64,000 bases of DNA from NCBI GenBank assembly GCA_036023115.1, contig JAYKKT010000086.1, positions 10,741,501 through 10,805,500 on the forward strand, read 5' to 3'. Under the pieces are notes generated by a model, which saw nothing but the letters and a program-made list of their open reading frames with translations, ran no database searches and was not told the DNA's origin. This stretch comes from Brasenia schreberi (Eukaryota > Streptophyta > Magnoliopsida > Nymphaeales > Cabombaceae). Within the stretch, counting starts at the first letter, position 1, and every line of letters begins with the position of its first letter. The translations under genes were made by a program, and so were the position numbers. This document shows positions 42,151 to 54,810 of this stretch, piece after piece.

Positions 42151-42915
42151 CTTTCAAGTATTGGGCATTTTCGGGATCTACTAAATTTCTACCCACAACA
42201 TCAATCAATCAACATGTATTATCGATTTTTGTTGCCCTTTCATGACATGGGAACATTCCTACTTGGGCTGCCACCTTTTTGGGCCTCTTTGGGTGAATGG
42301 TATGTATGTGATGTATGACATGTAAAAATGCAATACATGCTTTATGAAATGATGACAATGTGAAATGTATTCCATATGATAATGATGGAGATACATGTTT
42401 TATGAAATTGAGTCTTCATGAACGTCTCTAGGGGATGCATTTTCAATGCCCATAGCTTGGTGGAGATGAATGATATCACACAGCCGCATGGGCTTTCTAT
42501 GGCATACAAGATGGACGATGGGATATGAATGATTCATGCACTTGACTTTTATGACATTTCTAATATGATCATGACAAATTTTTGATTAAGGATGGACAAA
42601 TATAACCAACCCTAAGTGTTTTCATGGCCATCATATTGCATTTGGCATGACCTCCACAATCTCCATCGTGGAACTCATGTATTTATCCTAACCTTTCCAA
42701 GGTTTTCATATCAACAAGATGCTGAAAATTTTTCTTTTTCAGATTCATATGTAGGGTTAAAAAAATTTCCAATCAAAACTTGATCTTTTAAAGAAGCAAA
42801 TTCGGGAAATCCTCCCTTCCTAAAAATTTTCAATGTCTCGAAACCAAGGTTTTCAATAGAATTTTGGTTATTTTGGCAAGCATTGCAAATCGCAAGTGCC
42901 AATTGTGCATACTTT
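42151..42915 (-). pseudogene. Decayed pol remnant of element F, left part
   Basis: Shows integrase-like and pre-integrase stretches, for example 42711-42902 (NACQNNQNSIE), comparable to residues 718-760 of B pol. It carries the same kinds of shortening as C's remnant. It is cut at 42915 by element E and continues at 47818. Confidence 0.7.
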
Positions 42916-45692
42916 TGTAGACACGGAAAATCCCCGCCTTCCTATTTTCTCAGGCCTGGAGCTGATCCTTTCGTGTGTATAAGTCCTATTTGAATAAACA
43001 GGGCATGCCATCTAGCTTACCTAAGCTAGCGAAGATATATTTTAACCTGACTTATAACGTGGCGACTGTGAGCAAGCAAGCTCTTGTCGTCGCAGACCTT
43101 CTTGCACCGATGTGCAAGGGTCAGTCTGTACGCTTTAAAAATCGAGTTTAGGGTAGAAAAAGCCTACGAAAGCGGTTCGAAGTGTTTTGATTCGGGTCTT
43201 TTTAGTGCGATTTTTAGATTTTAAGTCACGTGAATTTGCACGTGCTTAAGTCTTTCCTTTTATCTCTTTATGGGCCACCTAGGTGTGTGTTATGAACACT
43301 GTTAGTGCTTGAATTGAAGTACTACGCACACAACATGAAATTAACCCAAATATAAATTGCAGTATGGCCTTGATTAAGGTCTTGGGAATAAGAGCGAAAG
43401 CTCAATGTGTGTGAGTGCTTGAATTGAAGTACTACGCACACAACATGAAATTAAACCCAAATATAAATTGCAGCATGGCCTTAACTAAGGTCTTGGGAAT
43501 AAGAGTGAAAGCTCAATGTGTGTGAGTGCTTGAATTGAAGTACTACGCACACAACATGAAATTAAACCCAAATAGTATAGCACGGCCCTTACTTGGGTCT
43601 TACAAATAAGAGCGAAGGCTCAATGTGTGTGAGTGCTTGAATTGAAAGACAACACACCCAACTTAAGCAAAACCCTACGTAATTTAAAGTATATATATAT
43701 TTATATCTTAGGGGCTGATTAGGCCCGTGTGTGTTCAAAATTGTGCACGAGTAAGAGAGTCCACGTGTGTGTGGGTGTGCCAAGCCACGTTATTACAAGC
43801 GGGGGGAGACTATGCTCCGTTATTACAACCCCGTATCGAATTTAATTTAAGCAAGTATACAACTAAGGACCGAGTTAGGCACTTACTTATAGCTGGTCCG
43901 AAGATGCCTTGCTTGAGCGTGGGCTTGGCCTTCACCTTGGGCTGCGAGAGGGAGCTCCTCGGAGTTGAACAGTAAAGGGGCTGCTGGCCGGATGCTTTGG
44001 GGGCGCGGGAAGGGAGCTAGCTAGGATATGGGATAAGGTGGAGTTAGGGGCTGGTGGGAAGCGTAAGGGACAGGTCCTAGGGAGCTAGGTGGAGTGGCCG
44101 GGTGTTGCTAGGGGAAGTAGTTCTAGGCGGGGATTGAAGTGGCTGAGGTTTGGCCAAATGGGTTGGATGGCGGGTAGGTGGTGTTGAGGTGAGGTGGTGG
44201 TGGTGTAGGTGGCTAAGAGTGGAGGGGGAGTGAAGAAGAGGTAGAGTGAAGGATGGGGTACTAACCGAATGAAGAGGCGGTGGATGGAAGAGGAGCAGCC
44301 GGGTGGTTGAAGTGGATGGTTCGGCCGGATGGAAATGGTGGCGACGGGTGGCTGGACGGCTGGGGTGTGGTGGTGCAGGTGGAGCAAGGTGGTGGCCGGC
44401 TGTGGTGCAGGTAGAAGACTTGGCTGGGAGCGGCTGGGCTGGAAAGAGGATGGAAAAACCTTTAAAACCCGCCCACTAGGAGGGGGGTTTATAGTTTTTT
44501 TGAAGGGCGGTTGGGGCTGGTGTTAGGAGGGTGGTTAGGTGGTTTAGGTAGGGGTGGTATGGTGATAAGGTGGGCTGGTTTTGGGGAGGGGCCAGATATT
44601 TTGATACAAGGGGTTTTGGGTAGATAGTGTGCTAGGTTTAGGTGGGGTGGTTTAGGGGTTTAGGGTTTAGCTAGGTGGGTTGGTTTTGGGGTGAGGTTTA
44701 GTGAGGTGGGTTAGGTGATTAGGCTAGGATTAGGTTAGGTTTAGGGAAATTAACCTAGGTTTAGGGAAGGATTAGGGAAGTGGGTTAGGTGATTAGGTTA
44801 GGATTAGGCCGAGATTAGGGTAAAAGGCTAGGATTAGGGGTTTTTGGTTAGGGTGGAGTTAAGGAGCTTTGCATGACCCATAGACCTTGTTGCATCATGT
44901 TGGTGCAGCCCTAGGTTAGGTTTTGGCTAATACACGCTTAAACCCACTTTAATTAGGCTAACCCACATGATTAACCCCAAACTTGACACACAAGTTAAGC
45001 TTAATTACAAACACACTCTAATCTTATCCTCCCCCACTCTCTCTCATGCCCATAATCCCATTTGAATTTCAAGTGGGCCCCACCTCCATTTATGAGAAGG
45101 TGATGTGGGCCATGGATATGGATATTGGATTGGATCTCTGGATCCAAATCCAAATCCAAGTCCACACATGGGTTTGGATTGGGATCTGGATATATATGGT
45201 CCAGATCCAATCCAAACTGAATTCTGACTCCTTCAGGCTGTGTTCGAAACGAACGGTTTGTGCGGGGTTTGACAGCATCAGTACTCCGTCTGCGTTGGGT
45301 CTTCGCCAACATGATCGTCCGCTTCTGTTTTTACCTTTCGGAGATGACTTCAAGTGATGTTTTGATGATAACAGGGTCTTGGACGTTCGAGATCCTGGGG
45401 GTGGATTCGATGCGAGAGTTGCTGTGCTGGGCTCGACTTTTGCTCCGGTTTCGGGCTCTCTTTGGCTTTTCTGGTCCTGTCTTGATCAGGACAAGCTACT
45501 TCGAGGTTTCAAAATGTGTTTTAAAAGGTTTTTAAAACCATATTATACATTTTTGAAATACCTAAAGTTTGGAACGTATGTACAGGGTTGCCTGGAAGGC
45601 TCCTGGGTTTCCAAACTCAAAATAGCCCTTTGGGGCTGCTTTTACAAAACCAAGTTGATTTGAGAAATTCGTGGGATTTCGAGGTGTTTACA
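42916..45692 (-). repeat. 3' LTR of element E (2777 bp)
   Basis: A-type LTR with complete ends and an internal deletion near 43300 that removes the CTTCGG-rich part. The U5 hairpin is at 43101-43118 and the GGGG/CCCC motif at 43789-43832. Confidence 0.9.
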
Positions 45693-47027
45693 GATGCCCC
45701 TCTTTAGCCTTGTTCAAATCGATTTGGATAAGGGCAAAGATGACAAACACCCCTTTTAATGTCTCCCTAGATCTATCCACGAAGAATATGGGATCGTCCC
45801 AATTTTTTTAGCAAAATCTCAATTTTAAAACCCTGGTAGGAGGAGATATCACGCCAAAGAGATATGTTATGGAATCTGGTCCTAAATGGGATCATGTTTA
45901 TGCAAGTACCATGCGTGGAATGCAGATGCATGGTATGGGTGTGGTGCCAAGAGTGGCGACCTCCCAGAGACCAGATGTGGTCGAACTCTAGAGACTTACA
46001 AGGTCTATTGCTCCAAGTGAGCAAATCCTATGTTGTTCGATGTTCGATTTTCAAAACTTATTTACAAAACTATTTACAAAAGGGACAACTGTCTTGAGTC
46101 TCGATCCTAAGGATATCGAGCTCTTCGTGTTTGCCCTTGTTTGAGTCTTAACACTCGCTTATCTAGCGGAGGTTTTATAAGAAAACAAGCTATATTTCAA
46201 ATTCCTACGCCTTACTCGAAACGTCGAATTCTCAAACAAAATGAAATTCAAGTGAGTAAATCCTATTTTTACTTTAGGATTCCTTGAAATTAACCATGCT
46301 TTAGCTTGGGATAAGCCAGGGATCGGAAAGAGATACCACGGTCCCTTCTGAAGCGTCCCGTGGTTTAAGGCATAGAAGGCGGAAAACTGCTCTTTTTGAG
46401 CTTTTTAGCCTCTTTTTCCTTCTTTTCGTAGAGGGTCTCTTTTTGGGAGTATTTTTTCTTTAATCCCTCTTTTTTTCACAAGATAATCGACTTTTCTTTT
46501 GGATTCTGGTTTCTTTCTTTTGGAAAGATACTTTGAATGGGAAATTCCCTTTATTTGGGCCTTTGTTTTCCTTTTGGAAGTAGAAGAGAAGAGGGGAGGA
46601 CTTATCCCAAGCCCACACTCGATCCATTCCAGATCAGCCAATTTAGAAATAGCACGTACTACTTGCAAGTATCTTGCTATATTGAACTAGGCCTTTCTTT
46701 ATAAGAAGAAGGGTTTTGAAATGTAACCACAATTTTGAAGACTCCACTCTTTCACAAGTGCGAATTCTCTCACTTAGGGTCACACGACTTTGCCTTTGCA
46801 CCTTATTTTCATGTCTCAGGGCAGCTATCCCTACATTTTTGAAAATTAGAATTTAATCCAAATCCTACACATGATACTTCTTTAAGTATTGAATATTGAT
46901 AGGATCTGCTAAATTCCTACCTTCTACATCGATCAACTAATACGAATTGTTCGTGGTGGTTGCTCGTACAACATAGGGTCCATCCCACTTGGGGCACCAC
47001 TTTCCGAGTGAATGTGGGCCACGATAG
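45693..47027 (-). other. Element E 3' non-coding region and the last codons of pol
   Basis: The polypurine-tract inverted repeat (45683-45753), the 28-nt hairpin (46336-46363) and the ATAGCA/TGCTAT pair (46649-46680) are present. From about 46870 to 47027 the sense strand matches the integrase C-terminus of B. The match ends at the deletion joint. Confidence 0.8.
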
Positions 47028-47812
47028 TGATTAGGCTAACCCACATGATTAACCCACTTTAAACCCACTTTAATTAGGCTAACCCACATGATTAACCCCA
47101 AACTTGACACACAAGTCAAGCTTAATTACAAACACACTCTAATCTTATCCTCCCCCACTCTCTCTCATGCTCATAATCCCACGTGAATTTCAAGTGGGCC
47201 CCACCTCCATTTATGAGAAGGTGATGTGGGCCATGGATATGGATATTGGATTGGATCTCTAGATCCAAATCCAAATCCAAGTCCACACATGGGTTTGGAT
47301 TGGGATCTGGATATATATGGTCCAGATCCAATCCAAACTGAATTCTGACTCCTTCAGGCTGTGTTCGAAACGAACGGTTTGTGGGGGTCTGACAGCATCA
47401 GTACTCCGTTTGCGTTGGGTCTTCACCAACATGATCGTCTGCTTCTGTTTTTGCCTTCCGGAGATGACTTCAAGTGATGTTTTGATGATAACAGGGTCTT
47501 GGACGTTCGAGATCCTGGGGGTGGATTCGATGCAAGAGTTGTTGTGCCGGGCTCGACTTTTGCTCCGGTTCCAGGCTCTCTTTGGCTTTTCTGGTCCTGT
47601 CTTGATCAAGACAAGCTGCTTCAGGGTTTCAAAATGTGTTTTAAAAGGTTTTTAAAACCATATTATACATTTTTGAAATACCTAAAGTTTAAAACGTATG
47701 TACAGGGTTGCCTGGAAGGCTCCTGGGTTTCCAGACTCAAAATAGCCCTTTGGGGCTGCTTTTACAAAACCAGGTTGATTTGAGAAATTCATGGGATTTC
47801 GGGGTGTTTACA
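47028..47812 (-). repeat. 5' LTR remnant of element E (U3 side only)
   Basis: Matches the right 780 bp of E's other LTR with scattered differences. The left boundary is the deletion joint, where AGGCTAACCCACATGATTAA occurs twice about 45 bp apart. Confidence 0.85.
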
Positions 47813-47817
47813 ACTTT

Positions 47818-48707
47818 AAAAGAGCTGAACACTCTAATGGTTAATTCTTGATGAGCTTGTCTTGCCAAATTTTTGAAACTTGGTTTATAAAAGGCATAGA
47901 ATCTCTAAAGATTTTGATGCATGATTTCCTAGATTTTTGAAATTTTTAGGCCTTGTATGAGTGCTTCATACTTGGCAACATCATTTGATCATGCAAAATC
48001 TAGTCGAATGGCACTTGGGTTTTTTTCTGTTCTCGAGAGATATGAAGATGATTTCGATACCTGCCCCTTGATGATTCTTTGCTTTATCAAAATACATTTT
48101 CCATGCTTGATTTTCCTAAAAACAATTTGTTAAAGCATGGTTTTGAAATTCATTTGTAAAATATGCCTTCATAGGACATTTTATCAAGTATGGGGAATGT
48201 GTCTCAAAGAGGCAATTCAGCCACATGATATAGGGCTTGTCCCTTAATGGAGTTTTGAGGATGAACTCATACTCCCTTAAAAGGGGTTGCCATTTATCTT
48301 GCCTACCCATTAAGATAGGTTTTTCAAATAGGTGCTTGAATGAACCAACATTATTCCTTTTTCATGACATGGGAAATAATGTCTCGAATTTGGAAGCCTA
48401 TACCAAGGCCAAGCACGATTTCTCTATTAGCTTGATAATTTCTTTTACACGCCAAATAGAGTTTTTGAAATGTAATAAATGGCCCACTTTCTATGGCTAT
48501 CATCTTCATATTGATCAAGTAAAACACCCAATGCATTCACATGAATTGGAATGTAAAGCTTTACTTTGGAGGTTTTGAAAATTTGAGGACTTACCATAAA
48601 CTTTTTGAAAGCTTTTTGGAAATTATCATTCAAATTTTAACTCCTTTTTTTTTTTTAAGCCTATTGAGAGATTAGCATCTTGTTGGCTTGAAATTAACCT
48701 TGAAGGT
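47818..48707 (-). pseudogene. Decayed pol remnant of element F, right part
   Basis: It continues F's pol from the E insertion. aRNH-like sequence is followed by gypsy RNase H pieces at 48116-48310 and 48445-48633 (IPIHVNALGVLLDQYEDD), broken by frameshifts. The same decayed segments occur in C at 21290-22120. Confidence 0.7.
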
Positions 48708-48955
48708 TGTAGATGCAAGAAAATCCCTGCCTCCCTTGGCTTCTCAGGGCCTGAAGCGGATCGTTTCGTGTGTCTAAGTCCTATTTGTATAAACAGGGTG
48801 TGCCAGCTAGCTTACCTAAGCTAGCGAAGATATATTTGAACCTGACTTCTAACATGGCGACTGTGAGCAAGTGAGCTCTTGTCGTCGCAGACTTCTTGCA
48901 CCGGTACGCAAGGGTCAGTCTGTACACTTTAAAAATCGAGTTTAGGGTGGAAAAA
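48708..48955 (-). repeat. LTR scrap (U5 end) inside element F
   Basis: Starts TGTAGATGCAAG and follows the U5 end of A-type LTRs for about 248 bp, including the U5 hairpin (48894-48911). It then stops and F resumes. It replaces about 240 bp present in C, so an insertion followed by deletion is likely. Confidence 0.75.
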
Positions 48956-49450
48956 ATTTCGAGAAGCTTGGAGGCATGGTCTTTCCTCCTTGCTTTGATG
49001 ATTCTCAAGCATTAAACTCTAGGGAAGTGTTAGGTAAGAGAGAGCTATGACCAGCTTGGACTATTTTGACTTGGGATTATATACATTCTTCAAAAGGATT
49101 TTGAAATTGGTTTTGTATATGGCCATTGTTTTTGGAGTTTTTGAAATTTTCTGATTTTTTTGTTTTTTTCAAAACACAATTTCAAGGATCCCTATAAAAG
49201 ACTTTCTTTTTGAAACTTTTTTTCAAATGAAGAATGGGAGAATGAATGAAAACAAATTTCTTTTCAAAATTTTCAGATTTTTCAAATGTTTTTGGGATTT
49301 TGAAGATTTTTTCAATTTTTTTGGTTTTGGAAATATCTAAATTTTTTTATTTTTGAAAAGGAGGGGTCTTCCATCAAACCTATAAAGAAACTTCCATGAA
49401 TTAGACTCTAGACAACAGGTCTAAGCCATGGGTCTTGGTTTTAGTGGGTT

Positions 49451-50762
49451 CTAAAGGGCACCCTTGACCCAAGTGGTCTTAGGTGGTGGCTCAGGGTGTA
49501 TGGATGGGATATGGCCCAATCCATATCGATTTGGGTTTGCTCTAGGTAGGATGGGTTCTAACTTACCTTGGCTTCTAGCTCCTAGACCTTGGTATGGTTT
49601 ATATCCCATGTTTAAGATCATATTCCAAGGCTTTTTAATTTTTGAAAAGGTTTTATAAAGTTCATGGCCTTGGAACTTAGAATCATCCACATCATGGGTA
49701 TATACCCATTTTATTTTGGGTTGGAGCTGGGATGGATGGGTGGTGGAGGACTTGGGCTTCCACACGACCCTTGGTTGAGACTGCCTAGGTTCTAATTGGG
49801 GGATGGTTTCGACATGCTCCCTAGGCACAACCTGAGGTGCCCCTAGGGATGGGTTAGTTGGGTTTATGGCCGTAGGCTTGGGTTCATGGCACAAGACTAG
49901 GCTCGAGGAATTTGGTTCTTGCATGGTAGGGTTAGGTGTACCTAGGATGTTGATGCATGCCTTAGGAGTCACCCTGTCTACCATATTTTGAACTTTATTT
50001 TGTTTTTGTTTTTGAAATTTTTTTCGTGGTACGGGACATTCGGCGCACCTTGAAAATCCTCATTTTCGGGCATGTTTTGTGGGTTTATGGGTGCATGAAT
50101 GTGATTTGATGCATCCGATGACCCTATGCTAAGAGGGGAGTTCAGAGGAGGATGGGTTTCAGGCAAACCTCTTTTCGGCTCGTCTACCTTTTCATGACGA
50201 GAGTAGGCCTTTTCCTCGGGTGACTCTGCTTCGAGCTCCCATTGCTTTTCGAGGCATTCCCTTTCTAATCCTATGTGACTCTCATCCTTTTGTGCCACTA
50301 GTGGGGTGTGTGGAGTTTGGATCTCATGCCCCACTGTGTTTGTGTGCCCCGAATCAGGGATTTCATTCCTAACTTCCAGAATTTCAAAGTTTGGTTTTTC
50401 AATTTTTTTGTGTTTTTGAAAATTTTCCATATTTTTTTGGCTTTTTGAAGTATGAATTTTTTTTTTTCTTTAGAACTTGGAGTGCTTGGGGGCTTGGGGA
50501 TGGATGATTTAATCTGCCTTCGGGCTTCATCTCCAGCCTCATATCCTTCATCAATTTTTGGATCGGTTTTCCTTGCACGATCCTTTTCTTTATGTGCCCG
50601 AGATGAGCTTTCATGCGATCGATACGCCTTGGCCTCATGGCTTAGTGCATCGATCTTCCTAAAGATTTTCTTTATAGCAGCTATCTCTTCTCGGGCTTTA
50701 GAGGATTTGGAAAACCACCTTAAAACATTCGATGAGGATTTCCTCAGCTTGCTTTCATCCAT
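49451..50762 (-). pseudogene. Gag-like/G-patch ORF of element F, frameshifted
   Basis: Homologous end to end with the 442-aa ORF of C. It starts MDESKLRKSSSN at 50762, with KIFRKIDALSHEAKA near the N-terminus, the conserved block LNSPLSIGSSDASNHIHAP in the middle and a G-patch-like C-terminus (MILNMGYKPYQGLG, KLEPILP). Two frameshifts, near 50420 and 49985, divide it into three open pieces. Divergence is uneven: the middle block and the G-patch are far more similar than the rest, which hints at past selection (inference). Confidence 0.75.
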
Positions 50763-50855
50763 TGTTTTCAAAATTTGTGCACAAGTTTGAAAAACGCCAC
50801 GATTTTACAAAGTTTTTGGAGTTCACTTTTTGAAAGGAAGTTTCTTAGGACCCGA

Positions 50856-50873
50856 ATCCCACCGGGCATGCCA
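50856..50873 (-). promoter_or_regulatory. Primer binding site of element F
   Basis: Two differences from the C and J site, four bases from the LTR end at 50878. Confidence 0.75.
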
Positions 50874-50877
50874 ATTT

Positions 50878-51640
50878 TGTAGACATGAAAATTTTCATTC
50901 CGAAGTTTATGAAGAAAACTTGAAATGAAAGTTTTCACACGTACGCTTGCGTGAGCGTGTCAGCTAGTTCAAAACTAGCAAATATTTTGAAAACTTTAGA
51001 CTCATAGGCGATTGTAGGCAAGCGAGATTTTTTCACTCAAACCTTCTTGAACCGATGCTCAAAGGTCGGTATTGAGCACTTAGAAACTTCAATTTTATAG
51101 CAAATGTAACTTCATTCCACGTGAACAAGTGTTTTTGAAATGCAATTGAGTTGTGCACCTTGATTCAATACTTGAAATGTACAAGCTGCTGAAAATAGAG
51201 AATTCTATTTTCAGAGCTTGTGTCTAAAATAGATTTGAATACATTATAAGCCTCTAAAAATCTTTCAAATTTTATCAGACTAAGCTGATAGTATGGAGAG
51301 CCTGTAGCCTTTTACAAATCTGAATTCGGAGCAGTATTAAATCAGAATTAAATATTGAAATCAGACTGACTCACTGACTCGGAATAGTTATGTTTCAGAA
51401 ATACATAGACTCAAAGATGAGCCTGTATCTCCCTACCCAAAACTTCAATTTTGCTGATTTTGATGTTTTTGGAAAGCTATGGATGTTAGATTTCCAATGC
51501 ATTATGAATAAGATTGATTGGATTCCTATGGACAGAGATATGGGACTTTTACCTAATCTCTGTTTCAGGAAATCTGACTGTACAACACAAGTGTAGAAAC
51601 TAAGCCGGTCTTTATCCAATTTTATTACATGGTTGGGCGA
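50878..51640 (-). repeat. 5' LTR remnant of element F (U5/R part)
   Basis: Matches about the first 760 bp of LTR C from TGTAGACATG, including the U5 hairpin (51046-51063) with one altered closing pair. Element G begins at 51641, so the rest of this LTR may lie beyond G's far end, outside the window. Confidence 0.8.
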
Positions 51641-52169
51641 TGTAAATGCCCCAAAATAAAATAAATTTCAAAACCAAACACCTAGTTTTAAAATTCATTA
51701 CCAAGCCAAATTTTGGAGGTTTTCGAAAACCTAAGGGCTATAAAAGCTTTCAAATTTTGTTTTAAATCCCGTTCAAATCAAATTTCACATATATGGGCCA
51801 AGTCCCCATTTTGTAAAAGCCAATTTTCAACAGATGAAGCCCTAAATGCCAAAGCAGCCTCAGAAACAGGTGCAGAAGCCTAAAAGCAGCACCTTGGCCT
51901 GATAAAAGCCAAGGTCAAAAGGCAAAAGGAAGGCCCAAGCCTGAAGCAGATTGCAAGCTCGGCACACCCAGAAGCCAAGTCAAGCATATCCACCCAAGCA
52001 GGAGAAATTCAAGCCAGAAATGTTAAAATTAAGCTGAAACGAAGTCCAAAAGGGCGAGATGGAGTTCGGACGACAAAAGTAGGGAAAACCCAGCATAAGA
52101 CGAAGCACTGATGAAGCCAGGGTCCGCACAAACCGTCCATCTCGAAACGCCAAAGACTGTTTAGAGAAA

Positions 52170-52400
52170 ATTTGGATTGGATCTGGACCATAAATATCCA
52201 GATCCATATCCAAATAGTGTTTGGATTTGGATCGATCCAAATAGTGTTTGGATTGGATTGGATCTGGACCAAAATATCCATATCCATATCCATATAAATG
52301 TTTGGATTTGGATTAGATCTGGTCATAAATATCTAGATCCAAATCCAAATAGTATTTGGATTTGGATCCTGATCTCAAACCCATATCCAAACCCAAGACC
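52170..52400 (+). repeat. ATCCAAAT inverted-repeat cluster upstream of the G promoter
   Basis: Repeated ATCCAAATAGTGTTTGGAT palindromes and GGATCTGGACC words lie just before the TATA box. Equivalent clusters lie in H (about 58340-58570) and K (63715-63960), with shorter ones in A-type LTRs. Confidence 0.75.
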
Positions 52401-52413
52401 CACCTCACTTGCC

Positions 52414-52422
52414 TATAAATAG
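52414..52422 (+). promoter_or_regulatory. TATA box of LTR G
   Basis: TATAAATAG in GCCTATAAATAGAGGTGAGG, the plant consensus. Identical boxes are in H (58267-58275, minus) and K (63980-63988). In A-type LTRs the matching site has decayed to CATAAATGG. Confidence 0.75.
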
Positions 52423-54673
52423 AGGTGAGGGGGTCTCCAAGAGGGGATTCACGTGAAAGTGCTTGGGAGGAGAGAGAGTGAGTGGTAAACCAAGCCATGT
52501 TGGCTCAAGGGTGAGGTGGGTTCAAGCCTTGTTGGCTAAGTGGGCTGCAACCAAGGTGGGCTCAATCAAGGAAGGTTGCAACCATGGCTTGGAAGTGGGC
52601 TCAACCAAGAAGGACTGGCTCCAAGAGGTAGGCCTCCTAACCCTAGCCTAATCCTAGCCTAACCACCTAACCCACATCACTAAACCTCACCCTAACTGAA
52701 CTAAACCTAACCTAACCAACTCAACCTAACCCAAACAAAACCACAATGCCAACCTAGAACCTACCCGTCCCAGCCGTGCGCCACATGCGCCCCTGTCGCG
52801 CCACAGGTTCCCCCTGTCGTGCAACCCGTGCCCCCAGCGCACCCCTGCTGCGCCCCTTAGCGCCAGATGCCCCAGGAGCCCAGTTGCGGCGCCCCTTAGC
52901 ACTAGGCGTCTTGCCTGGCGCACCAGTCACTCGACACCCCGGCTGTCCCCAGCTTGCCTTGCCTTAGGACCAGCCACTCCACTTTCATCCGTGATTTGTT
53001 TCAGCCCTAACCAGCCACACCTTAGGAGCCTCGAAACTTCCCCCTTTAGGGCCGCTTAGCCTAACCACACCCTTAGGTAGTGACACCTCTTAGGCCGACT
53101 AGAGCCAATCCATGCCCAAGCCCCGCCTTGTTGTCGTGAGCCTCTTGGCCGGACCCAAGCTCCCAACATACGAGCCTTCCCAAGCCCCAAGCTCTCTCTC
53201 TCAAACCCACCTAGGGAGACCCCTCTTGGCTGCCCAAGGTGGACGCAAGCCCAAGGTGGACACAAGCCCAAGCGTGAGCAAGGAGAAGAAAAGCCCGAAT
53301 CACTTGTAAGTGTTTAAAATTCGATATTTACATTACTCCTTTCATACTTGATTAAATTTTGATATAGGGTTGTAGTAATGGAGCGTTGTCTCCTCCTGGG
53401 ATGTAATATTGGTGCTTGACACACGAGACACATACGTGCACTTGAGCCTTAGCTCTTATCTCGTATACGAGACACACACATGCACTTGAGCCTTAGCTCT
53501 TATCTGGTACACAAGACACCCACGTACACAATTGAGCTTTCGCTCTTAGTCCAAAGACTCTAGTAAGAGCCATATAGGTTGCAATTTCATTCGGGTTGTT
53601 ACTTTAAGTCGTGTGAGTTTGTCATTTTAATTCCACACTTGCACACAAAGGACACTCGAGCTCTTGCTCAAACGCTCTCACGTACATTTTGGCCTCGACA
53701 GCCCTTAAGATATAGACATATCTATATACTTTCAGCTGCATGAGTTTTATGGTTCAGCTGTGTATGTCTTTACATTCCAGGTTATTAAAATTCAGTCGTG
53801 TGAGTTGTCTTTATATTTATACACAACACACATGCACACATTGAGCCTTTCCGCTCTTATATCTATATTTCCCATTCCGCAAGTTAAATTTCAGTCATGT
53901 GTATGAGTTGTCTTTCAATTTATACACAACACACACGAATACTTTGAGCTTTACCGCTCATATATATACTTATATTTCAATTTTGGCAAGTTCAATTCAA
54001 GTCATGTGAGTTTGTCATTTCAATTCTAGACTCACACATGTGTGCATTGAGCCTTTCCTCTCTTAATATAAGTATATCTCTCTTCGGCAATTTACATTCA
54101 AGTCGTGTGAGTTGCCTTTAAAATCGGGTATTTTCCTTTAAGCTACGTCTTTACATTTCGTGTTTTACATTTAAGTTGTGTGAGTTGCTTTCAATTCGAG
54201 CTTAGCTCACATCATACCCTTCGAACCCGAGATACTTCACATACTTGCATTCGTAAGCTTTGGAAAAAGCCCCGAATACCCCGTGCAAACACGCCAAACT
54301 TAGGACACTTATGCACACACATAGCTGGCCTAAATAGTGTAAAATCAAAGACTTGGATACATGCAAGCCACGTAAATAAAATCTACAAAATAGGTATACA
54401 ATCGACAAGATACTTTTGTGTTCTTTTCAAAAGTCTATGCTTGTTAAAAATCGAGATTTTCTAAGCGTTTAAACTGACCCTTGAGCATCAGTTCAAGAAG
54501 GTTTACAACGAAAAGATCCCACTTGCCCACAATCGCCCAAAATGTCATATATTTCCAAAAAACCTTCACTAGTTTGAGTAAGCTAGCTGGCACGCCCTAA
54601 AGCGATGTAGACACAAAAAGGTTCACTTCAGGCCTAAGAACCAGGAGTGAGAATTTTCACATCTACAGATTTT

Positions 54674-54691
54674 GGAACGCCCGGTGGGATG
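54674..54691 (+). promoter_or_regulatory. Primer binding site of element G
   Basis: TGGAACGCCCGGTGGGAT, two changes from the J site, five bases after the LTR end. Confidence 0.78.
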
Positions 54692-54810
54692 TGGGTCTTA
54701 AGAAAAATCGATTAAAACAAGCAAACCTCTTGAAAAATTTTTCAAGAAAAGTATTTAACTCTTTGCTATTTTGCATTTCATAGTTGGTTTTTGAAACAAG
54801 CATCGGAGTC

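Larger units (their letters stand above)
42916..47812 (-). mobile_element. Element E: A-type element with perfect target duplication ACTTT and an internal deletion
   Basis: TGTAGACACGG at 42916 and GGTGTTTACA at 47812 are the outer LTR ends. ACTTT flanks both sides (42911-42915 and 47813-47817). The interior keeps only the last 60 or so pol codons and the 3' non-coding region. A deletion near 47028 joins pol directly to the middle of the 5' LTR. The host is the decayed pol of F. Confidence 0.92.
40650..51640 (-). mobile_element. Element F: second member of the C family, interrupted by E and an LTR scrap
   Basis: It has the end of a C-type LTR (about 40650-40944), non-coding 3' region, decayed pol (to 42915, resuming at 47818), the G-patch ORF region (49451-50762), a primer site and the U5/R part of its 5' LTR (50878-51640). 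Element G starts cleanly at 51641. Content matches C, so C and F define a family of non-autonomous elements. F is older and more broken. Confidence 0.82.
51641..54668 (+). repeat. 5' LTR of element G (3028 bp)
   Basis: Starts TGTAAATGCCCC and ends CATCTACA. U3 has dense ATCCAAAT-type inverted repeats (52170-52400) and a TATA box (52414-52422). R/U5 follows with a GC-rich block (52760-52960), a GTAAGT site (53306), the GGGG/CCCC motif (53367-53410), tandem repeats (53430-54060), the U5 hairpin (54480-54497) and the primer-like decamer (54588-54597). Confidence 0.92.

Noticed and set aside
45046..45357. ORFs with repeated WIQIQI or DLDLD words in LTR U3 regions
   Set aside because: Translations of the ATCCAAATCC repeat, which is regulatory or non-coding.
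52726..52967. Ala/Arg-rich ORFs in the GC-rich block of LTR G
   Set aside because: A product of the GC-rich sequence open in several frames; not conserved in H.
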